DNA of 64,000 nt from Microcyclospora pomicola. Taxonomy: Eukaryota > Ascomycota > Dothideomycetes > Capnodiales. Where the stretch lies: contig NHNY01000019.1 of NCBI GenBank assembly GCA_002786065.1, positions 310,001 to 374,000 of the forward strand, given 5' to 3'. The notes under the pieces were generated by a model. The model had not been told where the DNA came from and did no database searches. It saw nothing but the letters and a program-made list of their open reading frames with translations. A program made the position numbers and the translations under genes. This document shows positions 22,546 to 34,400 of this stretch, piece after piece (positions within the stretch are counted from its first letter, which is position 1; the number at the start of each line of letters is the position of its first letter).

Positions 22546-23859
22546 TTACTTCATCAATTTTGCAGTAGCCATGACATCGAGCACTGCCATTTGCGAGTGG
22601 CTGGTGGGACTATTCATATGTCAGCATGACAACCACGAAAAGACAAATAGCGTCCAAGAGTCGAAAGCTTACTGTTCAAAAGGCCCATTCCACCACGGTC
22701 CGTACTGATTGCGCCCGTTGGTATTCCGCTCCTGTTGACTCTGGTAGTTGATCTGAATGAACGTCTTGATCAAGACTGCGGCCTCTCGCGCTTCGGGTTG
22801 AGAAGCGCCAGTCCGCGTGATGACTTCGTATAACGTGCCCAAATGGCGGATGAGGACCGACTTGAAGCCTACAGCATCGTTGTCCTTGTACGGATCATGG
22901 CGTCCTTTGCCGTATGCTCCAGGCTCGCTTAGGACGCCGTTCTGCTCCACCCAGCTGTCCTTCCGCATCGATGCCTTGGCCAAGCGACAAGCAAGCGTCA
23001 TGTATTCGTTGTCGCGAGTCGCCTCGTAGAGTAAAGCGCACACGCCGATCGTCACGCCTGTTGTGTATGTGAACGTCCAGTCGTTGGTCCTGGCCTCGCG
23101 AAGTAAGATACCATCTAATACCACTGCGTCCTCGCGACGGTATCTGCATCGAAGGATCCAGTGCAGAGATAAACGAGCTGCTTCGACCTGCTGATCGCCG
23201 GAAGCATGCTTATTGCCAAGCAACTTCTCCACGAGATGCTTTGTTTTCGAGTCTTTATGCGCTATGTCCGCGCCATGCTGGGCGCTCACCAACGCCAGTC
23301 GCACGCTCAACTCCGCGAACAGCCCGGTAGAGATCGAATTGAGCTGCTGCTCATCACGCCTCGTAGTCCAGAAACAACCACCCTCCATATCCTGGTCCCG
23401 GAACTGACGCTGTCCTTTCCGACAGACACTGCCGCTCTCGACCACATGTCGCCACACCCCTTCCGCCTTCTCGAGGAACCATCGATCCCCCCCGATCTGG
23501 AAGACATGCAGACAGCAGAGTCCCCACCACAGCGAGTCATCGACGAACTCGTTGATGAAGCCTGCGCGGTGTTTCTCGCACTCCCTCAGCGTCTTGGCCA
23601 GGGTGTCGTAGTTGTGTTTCTGGTTGGGCGAGCGAAGGTCGTGCAGAGCTATCGCGGTGTAGGCGTTGGCGGCTTGCCACCAGCCGATGCCGTTGATCCC
23701 CCCATCGCCCATGTTGCCCTTGGAGTATAGAAACGTTCGGATGCATTCTTGAGTGACATGGTCGATGTTGGACGGAACTTCTGGGCCGCTGTGTGCCCAC
23801 GCTGGTATAGGCCTGGTGTAGTCTCGAGTCCCGTCTATGATTTGCTGTAGCCCTGCCAT
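22546..23859 (-). CDS. GH76-like protein (alpha-1,6-mannanase fold), no signal peptide
   Basis: Two exons (23859-22673 and 22609-22546) encode 416 residues. The sequence shows GH76 features: GGINGIGWWQAANAYTAIAL, the paired aspartates in NEFVDDSLWWGLCCL (the catalytic DD motif of the family), GGCFWTTRRDEQQLNSIS, WTFTYTTGVTIGVCALL, and LSEPGAYGKGRHD. GH76 members cut alpha-1,6-mannan or act on GPI-protein glycans at the cell wall; this one has no N-terminal signal peptide, so a cytosolic or unconventional role is possible. The last intron (63 nt, GTAAGC...GCTGACATATGAATAG) removes an early stop and adds PTSHSQMAVLDVMATAKLMK, which fits the family end. The ATG at 23859 is the first in frame. 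Confidence 0.8.
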
Positions 23860-24755
23860 GGTTTGGATAGATGTGTAGATCTGCAGCTCACTTGACTTCA
23901 AAACAAGACGGCACTTTACGTGTATCGGCAGCAGGTCATTATAAGACTTCCTGAACGACAGGACGCAATCAGAATAGAATACACTTCAAGCTATGACGAT
24001 CTCTGTTGTAGGTTTCGCCATGTGTGAACTTTGCGAGTAACGGCTGGAACTGCATGTCTCTCCCTTTCCTCACACCCACGTTGATGATACACAGATATCT
24101 ATCTTGGTCCCATTGTACAGTCCTCCAGCGTTCGTAAGTTCCCCAATGCACCATGCCTCGAATGGACAAATGAATTTCCTAGGTAGGACCAGAACACACT
24201 CCTACTTTTTGGAGGCTGGCAACCAATGCCACACGATGATGATTATAATAACATGCTAGCCCCCGTAGTATTCGTAATGTAAAGTAGATTCATGTAGCCA
24301 TCTCAGTCTTTGGACAGGACGATTCGTAGGCTGCACGGCGCTGAATGGAACGCGGACTGTTCTGTATACCTCTTTTCCCGTGAAGCAGCAGTAATCGAGA
24401 CTCGTCATTGATGTACGGCTTCCATAATACACAGTATTCATACCAATGACACATCGCTATTCGAGACCTGGTAGGAAAGATCAGATTACCAGCTCTCTTG
24501 TACAAACTCTTGGGTAAACGCAACTGGCATTAGAACGTCTATTCGTGAAATCAATATGTGCCACCCTGAATCCCTCCCGATTATCATTCCAGGCGCATTA
24601 CCATACATGTACACATACAATCGTCCCTTATCCAACACCTTAAAATCCATATAAATCATCGTTCAGTAAGTTCATCCCCATCTCGTCAACCTGCCACAGT
24701 ACTCGCTCTCCCGCCTCAGGTTGTGAACCCCTTTGGTCTTGCGCGCTCCATCATC
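23860..24755. other. gene-free spacer
   Basis: About 900 bp between the GH76-like start and the stop of the next minus-strand gene, so it holds the GH76-like promoter. No gene or RNA seen. Confidence 0.5.
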
Positions 24756-25942
24756 CTAGATCCACCCTCCAGATGCCACCGTGCTCGCGCGCCGTGAAGA
24801 TACCGAGTGCGAGTGCGAATGCGAACTTGATCCGATGGTGCGAAAGGACTTCAGCGATGCCGGACGGAAGATGGACGAGAGGGTGCCGACACGACGTATT
24901 GGCGGGCGACCATGTTGCCGGCTGCCGCGTCCGCTGCGCATCGTGGGTGAAGTGGGTGAGCGCGGATATTTGACGGTCGATGAAGACGAGTAGGAGTAGA
25001 GCTTGCGACGCGAAGGGGCGAGAACCGGGGCGGATGCTTGGTTCTTCAAGGTCCGGAGTGGCGGAGGCGGGGCGACAGGGAGGGGCTTGTGAGGGTGAGT
25101 GCGCAGCCAGGAGGAGATAGTACGGGTGGAGTGGTGGGAGATGGGACGCGGCAGTGGCGGAGCTGCTGGACGAGGCACCTGAGGCCAGGAGTGCTCGTCA
25201 ATATGCAGAGTTGAGACTGAGCTGAGGGGCCGATTTCCGTATGGAGTGATCATCTGTGTGTCATTGGCCGTGAGATATGATAACTCGGTGCTTTCGTGAG
25301 TCATGGAGCTCACGCCGCTGTGCCTGCTGTTGTTGCCGACGTCGATATCGACGACCACTGCGTTCTCCATCGGATGTGCGCGTGGTGGGGTGGCAAGGCC
25401 AGGTGTAGCAGTGTGATTCGGCCTGAAGCGATATGGTGAAGCACTCCTATGTGACTGCGCCAGATCCGGGGAGCTGTGCGTATGTCTGACCTGAGAGAAA
25501 TTGGCTGGAGGGGACTGAACAACAGCCCAAAACCCATTGGGACCAGGAGCATGAATGGGATAGTGCTGGAACCCGTTGGTGAGCAGGACGGTACGTTTCT
25601 CCTGCACTTCCGGAGCACGCTTGGTATCTCTCTCGACACATCGGGGTCTAGACTTGACAGGAGTCGTCCCAGCCGCGGCATTGGGTCTTTGTCGGACGCG
25701 AAAGACATAAATCAAAATACCAATGATAAGTATGCCGCCTGTTTGGCTGTTAGTTCAGCATGACTGTGGGCGAGATCTGTACTCATCCTACCAACAAGAA
25801 TAGTAGCAATCAGCATCTGTTTAGTTGCTGTTGTAAAGCCAGTTGTTGAGGTAGCGACAGTGGTTGACCTAGGACTCATGTCTCGGGCTGAAGGCCAGCC
25901 TTTCGTGTTCGCGTCAATCGACAAAGAGCGTGATACGTGCAT
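24756..25942 (-). CDS. single-pass membrane protein with Pro/Ser-rich tail (unknown)
   Basis: Two exons (25942-25792 and 25738-24756) give 377 residues. The 53-nt intron (GTAGGA...GAACTAACAGCCAAACAG) falls inside the membrane segment and restores MLIATILVGGILIIGILIYV, one clear helix at about residues 43-64. A short Thr/Ser-rich region precedes it; about 310 residues follow, rich in Pro, Ser, Arg and His, with PPPLR and a Ser-His run near the end. The layout resembles fungal cell-wall sensors or adaptor proteins, but there is no signal peptide and no known domain. Start could instead be the internal ATG of MSPRSTT, 21 codons later. Function unknown. Confidence 0.65.
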
Positions 25943-27555
25943 ATTGCACTATGGTGTGTCGAGTCTAGATGCTGGGGTCGGGCACAAGGCCAAGCGAAAG
26001 ATACCAGATCTAAAGTCGAAGCAAGGAAAGAAAGTCGGTAGAATGGTCGTACTAAACGAATGAATGAACGAAGTGACTAAGTCATGACGATCATGAAAGA
26101 CAGATAGAGGCAACGACAGTGTAAGATCGAAGCTGAAGAATCAGAGGTAAAGGAGTGTCGAAGACGACAGCGGTGCCAAAGAAGAGGTTCTACAAAACAC
26201 CGGCAGTAGAGGCAGTGAGAGATGCTCTTACTGCACCTGGCACCTCGCTCAAAGTGACCGAGTCTGATACATGCAAGCTTTGTCACTTACGCCTCAGGTC
26301 CAGCCAGACGAACCCCTGCCACTTTCCGCACAGGGGGTATGCCGCCGCAAAACACGTTGGGAGTATCAGCTATCCTGGTTGCACATCGTTCGGTCAGGCC
26401 GCGCGAGGTCGTGGAAGTGCTGTCTAAGACGAAGGTCTGGTCGGCGCATCGTGGTTTTGAAGTGGTGACCCTAGGGAGTTATCGACCGGGATATGTCTGC
26501 TTTGGCTCTCGTGGGACCGTGAACCGTTTTGGGATGAAACACAGCTCCGGATAGGGTCCGGGGAGATCAAAGCAGCTCATCAATTTTCAAGAACCGTCTC
26601 TGGCACGGTGCAAAGCCCAGACGTACAGGCATTGCAATCACACATCGCTTGTTGCCAATTCCCAAGACATTAGATTTGTGATATTAACAATGGCCAGAGC
26701 GGCCACGAAGACGCCCTGGAGTCTGGCAGCCTTGACGATGGGCTTCCAACCTGGAACGTGATCCTCGCCATGGCGCGTATCAGAACGGACTCGTCAGTCT
26801 CATGGTCACGCACGGCAACGCCGCCGACACAAGGCCCATTGTGTTCGGATCCGTCGTGACCAGGAACAAGCGAGGGGAGGTGTTGGCGACACTAACCTGA
26901 AACACCTGCAGTAGCGAAATCACTGCGTGACAAGACCGAGGAGGCGGGAGTTGGAGTTCAGATCGCGCCATCGACGTTGCCGTGTGGGAAGTCAGTACAC
27001 GCGCCAGCCATTCATCTTCGTTATCTGATCTCGACTCCTGCATGAGACATTGTTATGACTTGATGATATGTGTTGCCTCGGAGGCTCGGCCCTTGTGACG
27101 GGAATCACGTGGCTTTGAACGTCATCTGCTGCGCGGTTGGCATGTGAATTTCCTGTCGCCACCACTACCACCACTACCACCACGACATGCAACGTAGAGG
27201 CACTCGTAATGCACCATGGCAACATCGGACCGATGATCAAGATATTATTGATACCGCACGCATGCCATAGCCGGATTGAGACACATACTTCAACACCCAA
27301 ATAGAGCTTCAGAGCTGCGTGCGTGTTGAGGCTCAGCCGCAGTGACAGGCACAGCCACCGCTCGACATATACACCTCCTGACGTCGTCCCTTCGTTGTCA
27401 AGGGCTGGTGGCGGGGTAAGGAAAGTACATAGTAAGCTGCGTATCATCAGATCAAATCTTTCCTCTTTATTGCGCTCGCATTACCTGACACTCTCACTAT
27501 CTCAAACTTGAAATCATCTCTCTATCTTTCAGTATCAAGCGCTTCACAGTCCAAG
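25943..27555. other. 1.6-kb gene-free region
   Basis: Between divergent starts. It contains a short CCACTA/CCACCA repeat at about 27160-27184. No credible coding frame or RNA gene is seen. Confidence 0.5.
27160..27184. repeat. ACC/ACT microsatellite
   Basis: Short run of ACCACT/ACCACC units seen directly in the promoter-side spacer. Confidence 0.6.
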
Positions 27556-28290
27556 ATGTCGGGTCCGTACGATAACCAAGGCTACGGCAACAACCAATAC
27601 GATCAGAGCTACGGTCAGCATCAAGCAGGCTACGGCCAAGGCCAACACGGCCAGCAGTATGGTGGACCACAGTACGATCAGCAGCAACAGGGTTATGGCA
27701 ACCAGAGCTACGGCCAGCAACAACCATACGGCGAGCAGGGCTATGGCGGCCAACCACAACAACACCAGGGCTACGGTGCGCCGCCTGCGCCCAGCTATGG
27801 CGGAGATTACCAGCAACAGGGCGCATATGGTGCTCCTCAACATGGGGGATACCAGCACGGCCAGCAACAACCAGGCTACGGACAAGACCAGTACGGTCAA
27901 CAGCCTCAGTACGGACAAGTAGACCAATACAACCAACACAATCAAGGCTACAACCAGGGTAATAAGAACTACTCCTCGAACGCGCATAATGCTTCCACTA
28001 ACACCTCTCCAGCTCAGAGCGGCGACCCATCAAACCCGTATGGCTACACCAAGGACCCTGCCGACCCTAACAACCCTCAAGAAGGCGAGCGCGGCTTCCT
28101 CGGTGCAGTAGCTGGTGGCATTGGTGGTGGAGTTCTCGGAAACAGAGCTGGACATGGCATCATCGGCGCCATCGCCGGAGCTTTCCTTGGCTCAAAGGCG
28201 GAAGACAAGTTCAAGGACAGCCGTCACAGCGGCGGCCATCAACAACACCACCATCACCATAGCCAGGGCAGCAACAGCGGCCGGTGGTGA
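27556..28290 (+). CDS. Q/G/Y-rich glycine-zipper protein (prion-like N-terminus)
   Basis: A single exon encodes 244 residues. Residues 1-150 are almost entirely Gln, Gly, Tyr, Asn and Pro in repeats of the type QGYG, QYGQ and YGGQ, a prion-like or phase-separating composition. A glycine-zipper segment follows: GFLGAVAGGIGGGVLGNRAG, then HGIIGAIAGAFLGSKAEDKF, with G-x3-G spacing like the 17-kDa surface antigen/2TM glycine zipper. The end has a poly-His stretch. Similar proteins are common in Pezizomycotina and usually unnamed. The zipper could insert into membranes or oligomerise; this is inference. The ATG chosen is the first after a pyrimidine-rich leader. Confidence 0.85.
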   Translation: MSGPYDNQGYGNNQYDQSYGQHQAGYGQGQHGQQYGGPQYDQQQQGYGNQSYGQQQPYGEQGYGGQPQQHQGYGAPPAPSYGGDYQQQGAYGAPQHGGYQHGQQQPGYGQDQYGQQPQYGQVDQYNQHNQGYNQGNKNYSSNAHNASTNTSPAQSGDPSNPYGYTKDPADPNNPQEGERGFLGAVAGGIGGGVLGNRAGHGIIGAIAGAFLGSKAEDKFKDSRHSGGHQQHHHHHSQGSNSGRW

Positions 28291-28620
28291 GTCTGTACAG
28301 ACACCGCATGAACCATGACCTAGAAATGCTGTTTACACAACAGCATATGAGGCGTTTGCGGCCTTGGGAATGATCCGATGCATTGTTAGATATGCGAATC
28401 AAAAAAGGACGACAGAATGGATTCCCCTTATTTTTCGAGAATAGTTGATTGTATTACAATTCATTCCCAACGCCCCACTTCCCCGCTATAAGTGTTTCTT
28501 GCACAAGGGTTGACTTCATGTTCGCGCATCAAGTACCTCTACACATGTGATGACAGTGCAAGCTGATACTCCAGTCCTTCAAGCTGCTACTAGGTGCCTT
28601 TCGTCTGAACAGTCAAGACC
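28291..28620. other. short spacer
   Basis: A 330-bp spacer that holds the glycine-zipper 3' UTR and the oxidoreductase promoter. Nothing else seen. Confidence 0.5.
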
Positions 28621-29760
28621 ATGAGTGGCAGCATCAATATCGCCATTATTGGCAGTGGTAAACACCCGCTCCTCTCACCTACATCACACCACACCAAGCT
28701 CTAACAATCCGCTCATGTAGGCATCTTCGTCAAGGAACAACACATCCCCGCCGTCCTCGCCTGTCCCGACCTCCATCTTCAGGCCCTGTATTCCCGGTCC
28801 CTGGCATCCGCGACGCAAGCAGCCCAGACCCTCCCCGCCGACCACTCCGTCGCTCTCTACTCCGACGACTCAGATGCCACCCACAACCTTGCCGCCCTGC
28901 TCGCCCGCCCCGACATCTCCGCCGTCATCATCGCCCTGCCCATCCCCGTGCAGCCCGCCATCATCCGCCTCGCCCTGCAAGCCGGCAAGCACGTCCTGGC
29001 CGAGAAGCCCCTCGCCGCCGACCTCGCCACCGCCACAGCGCTGCTGGACTGGTACCGTACCGCGCTCCCGACCCTGCCGACCGCCAGCCCCGTCAGCGGG
29101 CCCCCGACCTTCGCCGTCGCCGAGCAGTTCCGCTTCTTCAGCGCCTTCACGCACGCCGCCTCCCGCGCGCGCGCGCTCGGCCGCGTGCTCCAGGCGCGCC
29201 ACCGCTTCGGCGCCTTCGTGCGGCCGGGGTCGAAGTACTACGAGACGGCGTGGCGCAAGACGCCCGCGTACCAGGGCGGCTTCCTGCTCGATGGCGGGGT
29301 GCACTTCATCGCCGGGCTGCGGCTGTTGCTGGGCGAGGAGGCGGCGGTGCAGGCCGTCAGCGCGGTCACGGCGCAGCTGCAGGAGCACCTGCCGCCGGTG
29401 GATACGGTCGATGCGGTGTTGCGGCTGCGGGGTGGCGGGACGGGGACGTTTGCGGTCAGCTTTGGGACGACGTTCGAGGGCGCGGAGTGGAGTGTGGCGT
29501 GTGCGGAGGGGTGGGTCAGGGTGGTGCGGGATACTGTGACGGTCAAGGTGGTGGGAGGCGAGGAGGAGAGTGTGGAGATGAAGGACGAAGGGGGCGGGGT
29601 GCGGCAGGAGGTGTTGGCGTGGTCCAGGGCCTTGCTTGCTGGAGTGCCGGATGTAAGACAGAGTCCGGAACAGGCACTGGCGGATCTGGAACTGTTGGAG
29701 GCGATGTTGAACAGTGGCGAGAATGAAAGTAAATCCGTTACGCTGCAATATCAAATCTGA
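28621..29760 (+). CDS. Gfo/Idh/MocA-family NAD(P)-dependent oxidoreductase
   Basis: Two exons (28621-28657 and 28721-29760) encode 358 residues. The intron (63 nt) splits the nucleotide-binding loop: INIAIIGSG|IFVKEQHIPAV. The Rossmann domain continues through ISAVIIALPIPVQPAII and the family lysine motif HVLAEKPLAAD. The C-terminal domain shows GGFLLDGGVHFIAGLRLLLG, where the usual aspartate after the conserved His is Ala, as in a dihydrodiol-dehydrogenase-like subgroup. Substrate is unknown; family members oxidise sugars, inositol or dihydrodiols. The middle of exon 2 is extremely GC-rich, giving long antisense frames that are not genes. Convergent with uL15m. Confidence 0.88.
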
Positions 29761-29830
29761 GTGCAGAGAGATGTGGAAGTGTTCATACAAGTATATATAC
29801 AATGTACGGCGTCCCCAACTCCAACACAGC

Positions 29831-30823
29831 TCACCACAACCTGTTGTCGCCGCTTGTCGCGCCTGTCCTGGCCTTGGCGGCAGTCTTCCTCGCGCCCTTG
29901 CTGCCCAATCCTGGCGTCTTGAAGAACAAACTCGGCCCATGTCCTTCCTGCACCATATGGCTGAGATAGCCTCTCTTTGCTGCATCACGGTAATACTCCA
30001 AGTCCTTTCTCTTGGTCGGATCAGGTAGACGGTACCGGAAACGCTGCTTCTCCTCACTCATCGCCTGCTGTGCTGCCTCGACCCCTTCGTCGCTCGCGGG
30101 GCTCATCAAGATCCGGCTCTGCAAGCTGTGCATCGGGTCCATCTCGCCCTTCTTGATCTTGCGAATGGCAAAGTCGGTGTAGTACCGCGTCGTCACGGTA
30201 CCGCCGACCCGTTCGACGGCCGCGATTGCTTCGGCCGAGGCGCGCGATACGACAATATTGATCGGCGTCGTGAGCTCTTCTTTGCCGCGCGCGAGCAGTT
30301 TGACGCCGTCCTTGATGCCGTGCGTACACCGCGAGCGCTCGAGTTCTCTCAGTGTGATGGGCTGCGAGGGATCCAGGCGTTTCTGGTTGATCCAGTCTTG
30401 GATGCGATTGAGGTTGATCGGAGCAATGTCGGCGGCGAAGCTGGAACAGAGTGTTATTAGAGACCTGCAGTCCTGATTGTGGATTTGCGGATTGTAGATA
30501 TCTTACTGATTCTTGAACCCCCGCGAGCCCGCTACCACCCAGTCTGGTGTTTGTCCGCCATTGAAGCCCGCCGGCACTTTCCCGTGCGCCTTCTGTCCTT
30601 TGTGTCCACGGCCGGAAGTTTTACCCTTCCCGCTAGAAGGACCGCGGCCGCGTCTGATGCGTTTGTTGTAAGCACCCTTGGTGTCGGAAAGGGAGGAGAG
30701 GATGGATGCTGATCGCTGTTGCGTGAGGAATGGGTAGAGGAACGGTGCCAGCGGCTGGTACGCTGGATGACTCTGAGGAGATACGGCCGACAGCCTGCTC
30801 AGTAATTGTAGTCGTGGAGGCAT
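29831..30823 (-). CDS. mitochondrial large-subunit ribosomal protein uL15m
   Basis: Two exons (30823-30507 and 30440-29831) encode 308 residues. The N-terminus is basic and Ser/Leu-rich, fitting a mitochondrial presequence. The uL15 signature [20 protein letters not shown] and the [14 protein letters not shown] block are in exon 1; exon 2 has [20 protein letters not shown] and the [20 protein letters not shown] region. The C-terminal extension with [15 protein letters not shown] is typical of the fungal mitochondrial form (yeast MRPL10). The 66-nt intron (GTAAGA...TGTTCCAG) is in codon 106 and joins GFKN to HFAADI. Start is the ATG at 30823; the upstream frame has only GTG. Confidence 0.94.
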
Positions 30824-31456
30824 GTTGGGCTGAAGGTGTGATGGAAGCACGAAGAGTTGTTGGACGGTTCTGCGAGTGTGGTGTTGCGAAGCAAGCCAGA
30901 TTGAACACTCGGCCAAAAGTCGAAGATAGATGTTTTCAGAAGGGAACACTCTTGCGCCGACATCACTAAGTTACATGAGATACTTCTCGTCAATACGCAA
31001 CCGAATTATTGCACCTTGAATCATTCGCATGCTTATATAGCTCATTGAGCGGTATAACCGATCAGGCATACGGCCTAATAATGATGTTCTCAAGACGTGA
31101 AAGGGGACATACTCTACGGCGAAGGTTCATCAGCCGCAGCCTGCCTCATAACGCATGCAGCGGTACCGAGAGACACAGACCATTAGATATTTCGACACAA
31201 AGAGAACCTATGTACATTTCCACCATCAGGTACATTCCAACACCTAGCCGAAAGCGCCGCCCACATGCACTTGCTTTTCTTCCTGTCATTGGGGTATCAT
31301 CGAGATCAAAACTCCCAATCGCACTGCCCGAATTACACTGTGTCATGTCCTAGCCCCAACCCAGCCTTTGACCCCATCATCGAGAAAGGAGCAATAATTG
31401 AACCCCCCAAAAGGAAAATTGTTGTTCGGTAAAAGAAAGTGAGATGACGATAGCCA
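30824..31456. other. spacer between uL15m promoter and Fmp27 3' end
   Basis: About 630 bp, two genes in the same direction. No gene seen. Confidence 0.5.
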
Positions 31457-34400
31457 TCACTGATCACGCAATGTCCGCAGCAATTTCTGTGGACCCAACA
31501 AAAGCCTCGACTTGCGCTTGGTCTCTTCGACATCTTCAACGCTGTTGCTATCATCCGAGACGGCGTGACGGGACCGAAGACGGTCTCCGAATCCTGAGAG
31601 GTGTCGAGTGATGGACGCTGCCCGATGACGAGACTTCTGTTGCCAGTGTTAGCTTTAGTTCCCTGCTCGCAGCTCTTCGAAAGTGACTTACATCAGTGGC
31701 CTCTGTGGATCCCGACACTGGTCGTTGTGGCGAGCGTTGACCCTCGTCAGTCTTCGAAGAGGTCGTGATATGACTCTGTGTGTCTTCTGACGACTCCCGT
31801 GTCTCCGGAGTAGAAGTGTCGAGGGTGGAGCCTAATGAAACGCTTCGTGTGAGTGTGCTAGGTCTTGCTGACGCGGTTGAAGGCCGACCCAAAGGATCTT
31901 GAGGGTTGAAGTCAAAGAGGCTGCTGCTCTCGGATACATCATTAGCGCTCTCTTTGCCTGCCGACACAAACGTGCTCATGTTAGCGATCTCGCGTAGCCG
32001 GCTCTGTTGATGTTTGTTCGGCTTATGATGGGAGAATTTGTTGCCTATAATTGCACCGGTATGTGAAATGAGAGCACGAATGACGTCCTTCTTGAGCTGC
32101 AATGCAAGGTCGAGATTTGACCATGTTTTGTTGCGGTACTCAAGCGTTGGCAAGCGGAAGACAAGATCATGCACATCCTCAATGTTGCGCTTGCCCTGAC
32201 CCTTGTAGCTAAGGCAGAGTACCATAGTCGGAATCTTGACAAAGGCTAGGGTCATGTAATTGGAGGCTCGATTCATCATCTGTGTCAGGTCATCAGACAC
32301 GTCGTCCTTGTTCTTCTTTTTCTTTTCTGCGCCATTCGATTGATGCAGTGGGAAGCGCCCCTGCCTAGTCTTCTCGCTGTCTGCCCCGTTGTATGTGGTC
32401 GTAATTGAGCGCTCACTAGGCGATCGAGACATACCAGGACTGTTAGTGTTTGATAATGCTTGACGAGAACCTGCAGATCTGGGTGCAACACTGGTGGAGC
32501 TCTTTGCTTTGTCGTTATGCTGAAACAATCCAAATCCTTGAATACCGTGAGCGACAGTCGCAATTCCAAGACCTCGGTGCTCGGATTTGGGTCGATTGTT
32601 CTTCTGAAGATCCATTGTAGGTTTCAGTCGATGCTCGAGTGCACCAGGACCGTTCCCTAAGTGTGCAGGCTGAGGGTCCGATGATGTGGTCGCACGTAAG
32701 TTGGACTCTATGCTGGCCCTTCCATTGCTTCCATGCTCATTCTCGCTCTCTTCGTCCTGCGTCGGAAGCATATTCTTCACCATGAACGGAGAGGATTTGT
32801 CCCCTCCGCTACCAGGGAAAACGTATTCGAAGAGCTTTCTGGCTACTTCGCGCTCGACCTGTAGCTGCAGAGGAACCAATGCAATCTCGAAATAGTCGAC
32901 AACTGGTATGCCGGCAATAGCTTCGAGCATCAGCCACTGAACGCGGAGCATGTTCTTATCGCCAAGTTGTCGGCCACCTCGTGATTCGTCTTGGAACGGG
33001 GCGATGATTTCAGGATATATAGCGTCAGGCAAGAGATTGAACCCGTTGATGTGACCAATCTCCATGACGTTATAGTTCGAGCCATCGTTGTTGTCGGTCC
33101 GATCGAACTTTGCATTCTTGAGCTGGAACTCCATCAATGACTCGTCCTTGTCTCGGATCAGATGCCACGCGATCTCCCGAGCAGAAATGTTGAGGTTGAC
33201 TACACCCGTAGTATGCTCTTGGTCTCTTCGATCGTCTACTCGCTGCTGGGACGTGGTGATCGCTTTCATCATGAAGAACAATTCATCCTCACAACTTGCC
33301 AAGTCCTGATCGATTGAGATACGATCCTTCCAACCTTGTCGGTCGAGGAACTTCTCATTGACCTGAAAGTGCATCTTGATCTCCTCCAACTGCCGGATAC
33401 GCTCCTGCAACATCTGAACCATTTCAGGAGCACCGGTAAGATCGCTGAAGTCAGATGCAAGCATGATCTTCTCAAGACGCTCACTACGCGTCTTCTCCAA
33501 CGGTTCATTGTACAATAATAAATCCATCACGATGATGTACATAGCGTAGTACTGTGTGGAGTCACAAATGGCCTTGAAATGTGGGAACTCCAGCCAGACA
33601 TGGTCCATGCGGTCTTCAGCATCGTCCGCGCTCTCTTTCGTCTGCGCATCGCCACCAGAGACGTTGTCGCGTGACTTTAGCCGCAGGTTGTTGTATTTGT
33701 CGTACCGTAAGCTTGCAGACGTTCGATGCACGACCCTGTTGAAGCCGTAAGGGTTCGCAATGTACTCAAACATAATCTCCATTGGTGCCCAAGGAGGCCA
33801 CTGTGTATGTGCTTTCGCACCGTATAGATTGGCAGAGTACATGTGGAAGAACTCTGTGGAAAATGTCTTCGTGCTGGTGACGAACATCTGCAGACTGTCT
33901 GCGGTGGCTTGAAAGCGTCGTTGAACGAGACCACTGACATCGTCGTTCACGTTGTCTTTATCCATGATCTGTACCACTTTGAGCTGCATACCTTTCGCGG
34001 TCACGAGCACTGCGGCTTTGTGATTCTTCTCACTTTGAAGCTGTACTTGTGGAGCAATCAGGCGGAAATGATAGGTGTTCAGAGGCGTAAACTCGATGGC
34101 AACATCGTCGACATGTCCGTCTTGATTGGATTGAGATCGAGTACTTTGTGCGAATGGCTCATCAGCAGTGACGAAATCACGACCATCTTTCATCAGTTGC
34201 TCGATGCGGTCTTGTATTGTCTGGTCATCCTCCACGTCTGGAGATTGCATGCTGAATTGAGTTGACTGTTGCTTGCTCTGTTTCTCTGGCGGCACGCCTT
34301 CCGTACGCTGCTTCTCACGTTCTTCCAAAGCGTCCAGGATGAATTTCACAGCTCGGCGAGACATGTAGTAAACAAATCCTCGACGCTGGCTGTTCTGATG

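Noticed and set aside
28870-30057. Long open frame (395 codons) opposite the Gfo/Idh/MocA gene
   Set aside because: High GC of the real exon keeps the opposite strand open; the protein is low-complexity and starts from a non-gene region.
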